Source: Agarophyton chilense
Lineage: Eukaryota > Rhodophyta > Florideophyceae > Gracilariales > Gracilariaceae
Length of the DNA stretch: 64,000 bases
NCBI GenBank assembly: GCA_030374765.1
Contig: JARGXX010000100.1
Span: 1,240,001 to 1,304,000, forward strand
Direction of reading: 5' to 3'
Shown: positions 54,178 through 64,000 of the stretch, in pieces
How the letters are laid out: every line of letters begins with the position of its first letter
Position numbering within the stretch: position 1 is the first letter of the stretch
Program-made: the position numbers and the translations under genes
The notes under the pieces: model-generated
Told to the model about the DNA's origin: nothing
The model's input: only the letters and a program-made list of their open reading frames with translations
The model's database searches: none

Positions 54178-54472
54178 ACAATCAACACCATTGTAGGTTT
54201 CAAACGAATACCAGCAGATCTTCGTAACTCCGTACGGTAGTATGGCTGTGGCCCTGGAGATGAGACATAGGAACCTTCCCAACATATACCTAGAAACTTC
54301 CGATGAAGGTACTGGCACAGGCGCATCGAACTCCGACCAACCGATGGATAAAGACTTACTCTGTTGCATTCCGCTAAGGACGGGGAGGGGAGACATTCGT
54401 TGTGCGCTTACTCGAAGCGGAGGAAAAGAAAATTTATAGTTTACAAGAAGCACAATTTTATTGAAAGCCGCA

Positions 54473-56695
54473 CTAGATAAGAAACCTAAAAAGGCCTCTC
54501 CAGGAAGTTTCAGCACCACCCGTGATAGAAGATTCTCCAGAAGGCCTGGAACTAGTGCCAGGGAGGTTCAGAGTGTGGGACTGTGAGCCCGAACAAGACC
54601 AATGTGGAGCGAAACCCTGAGGAGTTGGAGGCAACGGCGACAGACCTGAAAAGGTGCCCGAGAGGAAAAAAGCAGTAGGGAAAGAGGAAGAGCCAGGTAT
54701 CAGCATCAGCACGTTACCCAAGAGGTATTTGCTGGCGGAAACCAACAAAGGACCAACAGTGGTGCCCATGAGGGGATCGCTCGAGGGGGCAGCTCGTTCC
54801 ACAATGGTGCTGAGATCTACCACGTAATGCGTGATCGCCTGGTACATCCCGGCCTGAAACCAACTACGGAAGGCAACAGCCTGGCTGATAGCAGCGATGT
54901 AGTTTGCGTGAGCAGGAATGAGTTGCTCTAAGAGCGCGAGAGCTTCCTGGAGAGAGCGCGTACCACGACGTTACAGACGAGGGACACACAGGCGCTAGAT
55001 TCCCATAAGCGCACCACTAATGGCGGGAGCCGTAACAGGCTCACCACCGCTAGCTGTGGTTGGATTCGCAATAAGGGTTTGCGCAGGCCCAGCAGAGGGA
55101 GCAAGAACCGAACGGGGAACCCGGACAGAAGTAAGGCCAGCGGAACTAACAGGTGCGGCAGTAGCGGAGACGGGAGTAATACCTTCCGGAGTCTCCACCT
55201 CATGGGGAAAGAGCTAAGGGGATCCATCAGTGGGTTCCTCGCCTGGTTATACCCGATACGCCTCACAGGTGATGGATTGCTTCTCGAAGTCCCAAACTTC
55301 TAAATATTGGGCATCCTTCCACGGATGCGACAGAGACCCCTGCAGGTAGGTCTCCACCTGAGAAACTATGTACTCTGTACAAAAGATAATCTCCTCCACA
55401 CCAATCCGGTTAATAAGGTCCACTATAGAGAGAAGAAGCCAGAAGTTACGATCAAAAGGTCAGAAACTATAATTAGTAATCCGAGGGTCGGGGCAACGGC
55501 TGTTCTACACAATACTATCGCTGGAATCATTAACAGATAGAAGGGCAAAGAGAACGGGCAACTCTGCGAGAGCCACAGCCCAAATTGCATGATAGTATCC
55601 CTCCTTTCGGTCGCAATGCCTGCTGAAGTATCCTAGCACGGGAGGAGTCAGAACGCACAACAATTAAGAGACCTCATAGCCCGCCCACCACTCAGGATTG
55701 GTAACATACCAGGTCCGGAGATTCTCCGTCGTCCGAGAGAAGAATTCAGTGTAATGGAAAACATGCATGGTACGAACAAGACTACTTCGACAGCAGATCC
55801 GGGCCTCAGTGGCAGCGTTCTCGCCGCAACGGTCACGATCGAACCAGTGGATAGTATTGAAGGGTGTGTTGAACATCGCCATCTTGTGGTCAAGCTTCAG
55901 CCACTTTATCGATGGATTGATACGGGGTAATATTCCCACGGGGTTACGGAAGTAGAAGGACTCGTCGTTATACTGCAGATTCGATAGGTCGCTCGGAATG
56001 GTGTTAGAAATGAAGAACTGAAACGGTGAGTGCTATTGGCGCTTCGGAAAGTAAGTCTGTTTCCCTGAGCGGAAAGGATTCTCTCTTGACCTCGATGGTG
56101 GAGCTAGTGGCACGGCGCCAAGAAGGTGGCTGTCCCAACGATTCCAAGAGGCATAACCAGGAAGGGTGGGTTGCTCTAACCGCGAACGCGACCCAATGGT
56201 GTTAATCGAAACCTGCAAAGAGTTTGCCTCAAAGTACATCGCCTTGAGCTCCTTCGGGAGCAGACTATAAAGGTTGAGGGTTGCCGGTGGGGCGCTGAAT
56301 AAGTACGAATCGTAATTTCTGGACCCAGGAAAGAAACCAAATGCCTCACCAAAAAGTGGTGATGAAGAGGAAATCGGAGCTGTAACGGACTGAGTACGAC
56401 CACGACCCCGAGATCGGGAGCGGGTCAGAGGCTTCAAAATAAAACGGCTATAGTTCGCAACGCGAGTACCCTTACCAGATATGGTGGCCAACAGCGCTGA
56501 AGATGCGGAACGACGCGGTATTACCTGGAAACAAATTTCTTTGTACCCATCGGCAGTTGGCTTTCGCGTCCAATGCAAACCATGGCGGTCGTTCAATGTG
56601 TTTTCGGAGGTGATCAAATTCTTCGCTGATTTAGTGGGAAAGAATGGAAGGGGCCCCACTGACACGGGAAACACACCGATAATCGGGTTGGACAC
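54473..56695 (-). pseudogene. Antisense accessory frame of gypsy-3 (aORF)
   Basis: On the strand opposite to pol, a single frame can be followed from ATG 56695 to TAA/stop at 54473 (about 740 codons) through roughly eight stops (e.g. 56033 TAG, 55664 TAA, 55505 TAG, 55460 TGA). Open segments are 220, 91 plus about 30 upstream, 52, 67 and 124 codons. It contains an Arg/Ser patch (RSRSRGRGRTQS), aromatic-rich blocks, GYEVS*LLCVLTPPVLGYFS, IGVEEII...VETYLQGSL, a Pro/Ala-rich region, and a helical C-terminal stretch (LALLEQLIPAHANYIAAISQ) followed by Ser/Pro-rich tail. Several blocks correspond in order to those in the gypsy-2 antisense frame. No known family was recognised. Confidence 0.55.
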
Positions 56696-56959
56696 AGGGC
56701 GAGAGCCATCACCGTGCTCGTGTTACCCTTCGGCGGACATTCGACTGCCACCATGGGGTTTCGGGGAATCCGCGCGCATCGCGAACAGTGCATGCCAACA
56801 AAGATCGAACGAGAAGAGAAGGGAAAGAAAACGAACGGAAACGATGACACCAAGAGTGTAAGGCGCGACGAAGGAAGGAGAAGAGGAGAAAACACCAACG
56901 AGGTATGAAGTACCCCAGGCACGGAACGCACACGGAACCTGCAACGGAGAAAGCGACAA

Positions 56960-58532
56960 ACACCGATTGTTTGATTCACATATATCCCGCAACAAATTCA
57001 ACATATACGTCTTTCCAGTGCCTGCAGATCCTTGTATAAAGAAAACTTTTCCAGGAGTGGTCAGACGATATTGATCGGATTGCTGTCGGAGTTCTAAAGC
57101 ATTCACAATCGTATCCAGGACGTGTTTTTGTGTTGATTTCAATGTATTATACCTGGATTGCAGTGGGCTTGCATTTCGCACCACTCTTAATTGGCGAGTG
57201 ACTACTGCACGATCAGTCTCAGCTTGTTCCTCACTTTTCTGGATATATTGAACAAAGAAGCTATGCTCACGGAGCAAACGACCTCCATGGTGGTCAGATA
57301 TGCTAATAATTCGTCGATACATTTCCAGCTTTCGCTGTTGTTCATCCCCGGCGTGAATATCGCTGCACAGCGCCTTCAAGTGATCAACAACCACTTTCTC
57401 TGCATCTGCGCCTTTCTGATACAGCGTAACTACCAACCGCCGCAGTTCAGATGAATTGCTGCATATTTGAACTGCCTCCTCAAACGCAATGGCAAACTCG
57501 GTACCGTCACTGAGCAGCCCGCTTGCGATCGCTGCTTCCCGAAATGTGGAAAGCTGCTGTCCGTCAATGGTCCTCGCATCTTCGTAAGAACTTGAGGCGC
57601 GATTCATAAGTAATAAACGCAGTGAAAAAAGCTCTATTTCGGCAGGAACGATGGCTCGAATTCTGGCGACGCACTGATTCTCTTCTGACCTCTCCACGAC
57701 ATACATCGACGGATCACAATCGTCTCTAGGCACTTGAGTACTTTCTCCATCAAACTGATTGAGTACACTAGTTTGGAGGGTTCGATACAGGCGCACCTTT
57801 TCATAGTAGGAGAGGTAATCAAGACTGGCATATGTGTCAGGTCTCTGAAAGTACCGTTCCAGTGTTGATGGCTGTGAAGCCGTGTGAATGTCATTAGGGC
57901 TGCGAAGAACAAAAGTTCTCTCTCCCTCCAAATGTATTGCAAGTCGCTCCACAGTGGGCAGAATGGAGACGTTACGAAACTCAAAGATTTGGCAAGCAGC
58001 ATTCACGGCACCCACCACACGTGCCCGCATGTAGGCACGGATTTCATTCTGCACCACAGATGGTTGTTGGGTATCTGTACCCGATTCATTCTGGTTGCTA
58101 ACATTCAGAGCAACTTCTTGTGCTTTGGGCTGCTTAAAAGCATACTTCATGAGGTACGCTACCGCTCCTCCACCCTGCGTGCGCTCTACATTGATGTGTG
58201 AGCGGTACTTCTTAGTGAGTGTAGGATTGTACGGCGCGATTTTGAGATCTTCTCCATTTCTTCTTCGGTAAACAACACGGTTTGTTCCTTCTTCGATGTA
58301 TGTTTCTTGGACAATCATTGTGCTATCGTACCCAAATCGGCAACGACCTGGACGATTACGACAATATGAAGAGTGGCGGTGGCGGTGCATAGATAAAACG
58401 AGGGCGCGCAGTTCGTCATCTTCCCCTGGACTTGGTACTTTGGCTCGAATCAGACTGTCAATGGCATCTACGTCTTCTATTTACACCTCCTTCTAACCAT
58501 AGCAGGATGTAATGGTGCAGTACGTTTCGTTC
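56960..58532 (-). pseudogene. Helitron Rep C-terminal part and helicase start
   Basis: Near 58460-58530 the Rep HUH region reads VLHHYILLWLEGG in a frame with a stop before it. Helitrons normally have LPHxHIL, so the second His appears replaced by Tyr. A 120-bp frame then joins to a long frame (to 56723) with CRFGYD, NPTLTKKYRSHINVE and AYLMKYAFK, where the catalytic Tyr motif lies. A long linker follows, then QKHVLDTIVNAL and the Walker A motif FIQGSAGTGKTYMLN of the PIF1-like helicase near 57000-57045. The frame continues into unrelated sequence after about 56960. All later helicase motifs are absent, so the protein cannot support transposition. Confidence 0.85.
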
Positions 58533-59876
58533 TTAAAACTCCAACTTTGCTGCAATTCCCAAGCACTTGGACCCAAATAACTGTTCTGAATTCTTTTCGA
58601 GGTCTTTCACAATATCGTTGATGTACTGGTTGTAAACTCTGGCAATCAAGTCTGGGCGGTCAAACGGGCGTGGAAGATTAGCTGGTGCTGTGAAAGCACT
58701 CCAATGAGTCGTATCCATGCCTAAACGCTTCACATCCGCTCGCCATACGTTCATTGTGACGGTGATGAATAGCGAAGGGGGTTCTTTTCTTGCCACAATC
58801 GCTTGCACATCCTGTCGTTTACTTTTCCAGTACTTAGAAGAGTTCACTGAGTCATCAGGAAGCAAAATGCGTCCCATAAGCCTGAATTGCGCGTCAGTCA
58901 TTCCGCCAGTCGATTGTTTTTGCGCTTGAACGATTTCCGTCTCTTGAACTATGCGTGCTTGCTGCTGCCGCTCTAGGTATTGAAGTCGCATGTCTTCAAT
59001 GTTCGTTTGTGTGCGAAGCAACCACAACATTTGCATTAATGGACCACTATTAAGCAAAAAGATATCTGAATACAGTCGACGCTTTGCATTTTGTGCCCAA
59101 GTAAGCTTCTGAAGATTCCACTGATCGAAACCGAGCCCTAAGCTTTCTTGCGTACCATTTCGTGCTTGCAGATACAAACGCAGGTCAAACAGTTTATGCT
59201 CGTCGCCATACGGGTACAGAAGGGGAAATGTACCTCTCTCTGCTAGCATAGAAGACGGTTTCAGCAATTTATACTGCACTCGGGGGTTGCTGTTTGAGTT
59301 TACTGCAGCCCCTGCTTGCTCCGTGTCGCCTGTGATAGCTGCGTGTTCTTCCGTAACTGTGCCCTCAGTCAACTGAGGCACCTGGGCCTCGACATGATAC
59401 AGACCGTCTGGATCGACTACGAAGGTTCTCATCATGGATGGTCCAGCTCCAGAAGCATCTTCGGACATCGGACCTGCACCTACGTTGTCACCAGACACTG
59501 TTGCAGTTCTGGTGCCCTCATATCCGCGCACTATCACTCCCTCGTTCGCAGCTTGCGAGCTTACGTCAACCGTATTTTCTTCTTGTGCCTGCATTTGCTC
59601 CGTTGTCAGCATCGCTCGATACCGCTCTCGCACCACATCAGGTTTGGGCTGAATCACCTCGTAAAGTCTCGGAACCATGTGTTTCACGTTGATGTCTTGG
59701 ATAAACGCTCGCAGGTTTGCTCGTGTATAGTGAGCAGGATCCAAAGAAGGAGGCCCTGCGCCCCAAAGAAAACTATACCGCGTGCTGCTCTGTCTGTGTG
59801 CCCGGAGAGCGAGTGCTGCAGTTCCTTCTAGTCTGAGAAACGAAGGGCAACATCCTGTGACATAGGACATGTCCAT
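58533..59876 (-). pseudogene. Helitron-like N-terminal domain
   Basis: A 447-codon frame. FPLLYPYGDEHKLFDLRLYL, the variant QNAKRRLYSDIFLLNSG, the RQDVQAIVARKEPPSLFITVTMN segment and DRPDLIARVYNQYINDIVKDL are the conserved Helitron_like_N blocks found just upstream of Rep. An acidic, Gln/Thr-rich linker precedes it. A stop and frame change right after AAKLEF separate it from Rep, so it is probably the broken upstream part of one polyprotein. Confidence 0.82.
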
Positions 59877-60005
59877 AAACGCTTGAGTGGTGGCAAAAAG
59901 CGTATTAAAGTTTAAGGAGGTCGAGTGGAATGCTCTTGAACGGTATATGCTTCGTATTTCTTCATTAGTATGGCGTCTACGAAATGTGACCCCCCATACT
60001 GAATT

Positions 60006-60814
60006 TCATTTCATGCCACAACAGACTCCATGTACCTCTTTTCCTAAAAGCACACACCCACACCACTTGCAACCATGAATTCGTAACGTCCAGTCTTCGT
60101 ACGGACACGAACCATAGATGTGTGAAAACTCACCGCATCTTCTGCATCTGCGGGTTCCTACGGTGGACAACGTCTCAAACTCAGGAATTCTTGCACGAGT
60201 GGCTGGATCAATCCATGCTTGCTTGAGCAGCATCGAAATCCCATGCGTAGTAAACGCGACACAATCCACGATCTGGACGTCCGGCAAACAGCATGACGGT
60301 CGAATCAAGCCCTTGGAGCGATTGTTGTTCTTCTGAATGAATGAATAGCAAAAGTAGGAACCTGCTGAAGCTCTGACTCAGCGGATGGTGCGAGAGCTGG
60401 AGTGATTTCATCTTCTTCAACTTCCATCGGAGCAGGCATCTCTTCTTCGACATTAGCCCGAGGATAGTTTTCAGTGGTTCCCGTGGTACTTGGAAGTGAT
60501 CCACAGATGATTATAGCTGTAATGATTTCATCTTCGTTCAAATCCGCGACGACGACTGGATCTTGCACATGTTGAGCAGTTTCGTTTACTTGTACTTCAT
60601 CTGGAGCATCTTCGACAGTAACCGTTACTCTTTGGGGTTCTTCCACTCCTGCGATTGTCGCGCCTCTGTTTTCTCCAGAACCTCTTCTTCTTCGTCTCCA
60701 TCTAACGCCTCCATAGTTTTTTCTCTCTTCTTCTTCTTTATTCATTTTATTTTGAGCTTGTGCTAGCTCTTCGAATCTACGACGAAGTTTATGTAATAGA
60801 AAAAACAAATACAA
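60006..60814 (-). pseudogene. Helitron N-terminal zinc-rich region
   Basis: Two overlapping frames. The first (60814-60305) is charged, with an Arg-rich patch (RWRRRRRG) and acidic stretches. The second (60308-60006) has CRRCGEFSHIYGSC, then GCKWCGCVLLGKEVHGVCCG, a cysteine/histidine cluster like the zinc fingers at the N-terminus of some Helitron proteins. A frameshift near 60306 likely joins them. ATG at 60814 is the likely start. Confidence 0.55.
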
Positions 60815-60830
60815 CTAAACCGTGTGAAGA

Positions 60831-61689
60831 AAAATGTTTGATCTTTGGTTGCAGTTTGTTGCTTTGCACCCACCGGGGCTGGTTGCATGCAGCTGTCTTA
60901 ATTAAAAAAAGCTGCAAGACTTATATTACCCAATGAAACTCATGCGCAGCACAGAGACTCTCGACACACTTCTGTTGAAAAGTGACGGGCGAAGTGTGCC
61001 CAGCCGGTTTTCAAGCCGTATGCCGTTCAACTTGCGTCCGGTTGTTGGGATGGGTTTGATATTACTCACAGCAATACTCCCTGACACGCAGTGAAGCAAG
61101 CGCTTTCCAGCTCCCCGAGGTACGACACGGCGGCCGCCCCAGACCCTTTGCAGCAAGGTCTGCTGGTATAAGGTCTGGGAAACCCTCAAGACTTCCTGAA
61201 TCGCCGTCAAACGATCAGTGTACCACGCAGCACCTGAGTTTTTCCAGATCTGTGGTCCTCAGTGGGTTACTACGATGGCGGCCTTCACACGAGCTCGGCC
61301 TTGCCTAGGTTCCAGGGCAGTCACAGCACTCAGTCTCTTGTCATAGAGTGCTGTGGCCCATGCCTGAAATTTGGAGGTTTTTTTGTGGTTAGGGTCAAGA
61401 GCCGAGTTGTCTGACTCGGTTCATTCATCAGTGCACCATATATGCTGTTTTGGAGCCTGAGGGTCGGAGGTGTAACGTATTCTGATTGGTCGGCACTTGG
61501 GCGGCGCACGGCACTGTAGCAAAGTGCACTCGATAATTATTGGGTGGGAGTGCATTTGCGTGCCACGGGTCAGACGTGTAGGAAGATTTGTCGCGAAGGG
61601 GCCCCCCCTCATACTGATGACAATCAGTACTAGGGAGATACCGAAACACATTGAATCCTACACCGCGTAATATCCGTTGTAGTCTCGCA
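60831..61689. other. No recognised gene
   Basis: Frames of 94 codons (60926-61210, -) and 76 codons (61421-61651, -) carry no motif. Nothing repeats elsewhere in the window. Confidence 0.35.
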
Positions 61690-62290
61690 GACAGATTTAT
61701 AGATAATAGCTGGGATGCTATTCAAACTATGGAAAGAAAATAAAAAAAGAAAGACAAAATAGAAAAACTATTTATGGCTGGTATCAGAATTATTGGAAAG
61801 GAGACAAATCAAAATCTAATGAAAATAAACGGTTTTTTAGCGTTTCAATCATATCAAAAACGATAAAAAATAGTATAAAAAACTTAAAATAAAATTTTGT
61901 ATGTTAAGAATGCAAAACTTACAAAGATGTGGATGTTTATATCTTTCAACGTGGAACCAGTCGTGGTTGTTCTAGAAATAATCTCTGTGGAATTCATTTT
62001 ATGTTTAACAATATTAAGTCAACAAAAATGATTATCATGTCCAAACATGCGTTGTGAGGCTTTTTTTAAATCATTTTTTAAAAGTATAAACATATGCTTA
62101 AATTGTTTTAAGCTCCCTACTTATTTAATCCGTGTTATTCATCTTGCTAGCTATATTATAATTTTTGAAGAAACTTTATCTTTAGCAAATGTCACCTTAT
62201 TATGTCTACTATTCACGAGAACGCAAATGTGTTCTTAGACCATAATAATTTTTAGAATTAGTCAAGCTCCCGTTGGAATTTTTGAGATAC
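61690..62290. other. AT-rich island
   Basis: Base composition changes sharply to A/T-rich with homopolymer runs, unlike the surrounding 45-50% GC sequence, and returns to normal by about 62500. A 63-codon frame (62047-62238) has no motif. It could be a scaffold/matrix-type spacer or an old organelle-DNA insertion; no organelle gene is recognisable. Confidence 0.5.
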
Positions 62291-62294
62291 AATT

Positions 62295-62357
62295 AACTCA
62301 GCAAGATTTGAACCCTGTGTTGATCAGTCTCCGAGCGGTCGTAAAACCACTGAGTTG
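62295..62357 (-). other. Degenerate tRNA-like sequence
   Basis: The - strand reads CAACTCAGTGGTT, and after the spacing of a normal tRNA, GGGTTCAAATC (B-box-like). A perfect 7-bp pair AACTCAG/CTGAGTT closes the ends. The anticodon arm does not fold and the D arm is poor, so this is a tRNA pseudogene or a SINE-type promoter rather than a working tRNA. Confidence 0.35.
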
Positions 62358-62660
62358 GTGATACTAAAGACCAGTGTCTAAAGAATGTACTCTAAAGCAT
62401 GTGGAACATGATTAGAAAAATAGTTTTTTACTTAGAAAATAGAATACGCCGCTGCAGCCTGGAAACCAGCGTTTCTTACTAACTTTTTGGAAAATAGAAC
62501 TGGCCTCATATGAAGCCAAGCTGGCCTCAGGTGAGATTAATCCTCCGGACGTGTTGACACGAGAGGTAAGCGTAGGAACACCCGCTTCTCATAACCTCCA
62601 CAGGGTACTGGGCCAATAAAAATTGGAGATTGCCTCTCTCATCGACGTAAAGCAAGAGTG

Positions 62661-62862
62661 TGTTGTCAATCGAGACCGTCGAAAATAAAGTTTTCAGGCG
62701 ACGCCTCAGCTTCTCGAGTCACTGCCTTTGGTGCTCCCGTGTAGCGTTGACGCTTTTGAAACAGCTGCTTCCAAGATCTGAGCTTGGAAGCAACTACTTA
62801 CCACCATCTTCGCAGATTATTGCGATTTGGATTCGTGATGCCCATGTCCTCAGGATACGACT
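62661..62862 (+). repeat. Inverted repeat arm 1
   Basis: About 200 bp homologous, in reverse complement, to 63458-63860. The frame (62660 on) reads IETVENKVFRRRLSFSSHCLW. It contains a 9-bp perfect hairpin (GCTTCCAAG 62767-62775 / CTTGGAAGC 62783-62791). Confidence 0.8.
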
Positions 62863-63457
62863 CAGCGTCATGTCGACAGTGCCGAGACTCGTATCATAAT
62901 GGTTGGTAACCTCCAACTAGGGTTTGGAGAATTCCTCTGTCATCGAGAAGGAGTTTGACTCTGTTTTCGGGTACTAAGCATTGGCGTTGGACACGATGAC
63001 TACATAATCGTTGCATAAAAAGAAAACATCCTCAGTCTTCTAGAGAAATAGATACTTTGTTGATATCATTGTATTTTGCCCTTTCTACTAGAATATCTAG
63101 GAACCCAGGAGAGAATTTATCATCGACATGGAGGGAGAGGTGGGCGACCAATGACTGAGCCCCTTCCACACAGATCGCCTTGTTTGAGAACAAAAGGCTT
63201 TGGTCTGCGCTCTGGTCATTGTCGTCGTCTTTATGGCCGAACGCGATCCAGTTCTTCGAAAGTTAACGAGCCTGAGATATGAGGTATAATTTATTGAATG
63301 AGTATATTGTAGATACTGCTGATTACTGGCTTTCAAATCTGGTGCTCTGTGAACTGAAGGTTTGACTACCTTCGATTCACAACAAAGTGATTAACTACCA
63401 TATATTCACAATTATTACGGACTGCAGAAATACTGACAAAGAACTCGAGTTCTGTCC
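62863..63457. other. Loop between the inverted repeat arms
   Basis: No gene or motif recognised in the roughly 600 bp between the two arms. Confidence 0.4.
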
Positions 63458-63860
63458 AAAGGACATATTCACCACGACTCCAAATCGAAAAAATCTGATG
63501 AGATGGTGATAAGCAGTTGCTTCCAAGTCAGATTTCGGAAGCAACTGCTTCAAAAGCGTCAACTCTACCCGGGTGCACCAAAGGCAGTGACTCGAGAAGC
63601 TGTTGCGTCGCCTGAGAACTTTCTGTGCAATACACGATTGCCACCTGGCACAATGCCGCCGGCGCTGCATACTAAACCTCACTCTTGCTCCACCCCGAGA
63701 CACTGGGGAAAGAGGAGCAAGAGGGGACAACTTGTGCCCGTTCCACCTTCCTCGGTTCCACCGCGCGCTGCGAGTGCATACTAGACACCAGACCAACAGC
63801 CCTCCCGCTCTGCGTACGACTGCTTCCCATACCTTCTCCTCGACGGTCTCGATTGTCAAT
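63458..63860 (-). repeat. Inverted repeat arm 2, with a 210-bp extra segment
   Basis: Reverse-complement homologue of 62661-62862. The - strand frame reads IETVEEK, then a 210-bp segment (63623-63832, gt...ag on the - strand) absent from arm 1, then KVLRRRNSFSSHCLW, aligning with arm 1. The segment has no stop in frame, so it is either an intron-like insertion or coding sequence lost from arm 1. Confidence 0.75.
63511..63550. repeat. 14-bp perfect stem hairpin
   Basis: AAGCAGTTGCTTCC (63511-63524) and GGAAGCAACTGCTT (63537-63550) with a 12-nt loop. It is the counterpart of the shorter hairpin in arm 1. Confidence 0.85.
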
Positions 63861-64000
63861 ACAAATGCTTATCGCACTGTGACAGTGCTGATATCTGAGC
63901 GGTCCTTGGTTATCACACTCATTTCAGTGTGATATCAAATCTTGCCTTCTTTCGTATGACACGTTACATCCAAAACCTTGTGCGAAAAAGGGTCACATGA
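63861..64000. other. Window end, no gene
   Basis: A small palindrome ATCACAC...GTGTGAT lies at about 63915-63936. Nothing else is recognised. Confidence 0.4.

Larger units (their letters stand above)
52140..56950 (+). mobile_element. Truncated Ty3/gypsy element gypsy-3
   Basis: A 5'-truncated element on the + strand: RNase H, integrase and C-terminal pol (52140-54177), then a region with an antisense accessory frame (56695-54473, -), ending near a purine tract (aaggaaggagaagaggagaaaac, 56870-56890) that could be its polypurine tract. After it the sequence becomes Helitron helicase within about 80 bp, so the 3' LTR is missing or cut. It belongs near gypsy-2 by integrase and accessory-frame similarity but is clearly a different family. 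Confidence 0.75.
56960..60830 (-). mobile_element. Helitron, 3'-truncated
   Basis: On the - strand: an N-terminal zinc-rich region (60814-60006), a Helitron-like N domain (59876-58533), the Rep region (58532-58100) and the start of a helicase with Walker A, then abrupt loss of similarity near 56,960 where gypsy-3-side sequence begins. No TC start or CTRR hairpin end was identified. Confidence 0.82.

Noticed and set aside
1-64000. CRISPR arrays, bacterial operons, rRNA genes, viral genomes
   Set aside because: No regularly spaced repeats, no polycistronic packing with ribosome binding sites, no rRNA signature and no viral capsid or replication genes were seen.

Overview
This window looks like nuclear DNA of an intron-poor eukaryote, not a prokaryote. 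It has long open frames without bacterial gene packing, TATA boxes, retrotransposons of two orders and several DNA transposon classes. Three ordinary-looking genes and a C2H2 regulator in single exons, TE nests, and flavoenzymes vaguely like red-algal fatty-acid isomerases make a florideophyte red alga (Chondrus- or Gracilaria-like) my best guess. That is inference only.

Layout. 0.4-1.75 kb: decayed Ty1/copia 3' end plus LTR. 2.9-11.2 kb: the gene-bearing part, with a C2H2 zinc-finger protein (-), a secreted vWA-domain protein (+), and a divergent pair of FAD-dependent amine-oxidase-fold enzymes. 12.1-23.05 kb: a solo LTR, then a Ty3/gypsy element (gypsy-1, - strand, 5-bp TSD AAAAC at both outer ends) carrying a young, almost intact copia element with 323-bp LTRs. 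23.6-26.3 kb: dead hAT element. 29-30.9 kb: copia integrase scrap, inverted gypsy-2-type LTR piece, gag-like gene cut by an LTR. 30.87-51.68 kb: gypsy-2 (- strand, chromodomain family) split inside its integrase by a 9.6-kb CACTA-like DNA transposon with 3-bp TSD. 52.1-56.95 kb: truncated gypsy-3 (+). 56.96-60.8 kb: truncated Helitron (-). 60.8-64 kb: no recognised gene; an AT-rich island, a tRNA-like relic and a large inverted repeat.

The most interesting observation is a homologous accessory reading frame lying antisense to pol, between pol and the 3' end, in both gypsy-2 (+ strand, 31.7-34.7 kb) and gypsy-3 (- strand, 56.7-54.5 kb). Both copies are interrupted by stop codons, but they share blocks of similarity. 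Also notable are a Tudor-like domain inside the copia polyprotein, and the CACTA excision test: removing the insert plus one TSD restores the gypsy-2 integrase frame exactly.

Most mobile genes here are pseudogenes. The host genes at 2.9-11.2 kb and the copia element are the only stretches that look currently or recently functional. Boundaries and similarities were read by eye; no database search was possible.
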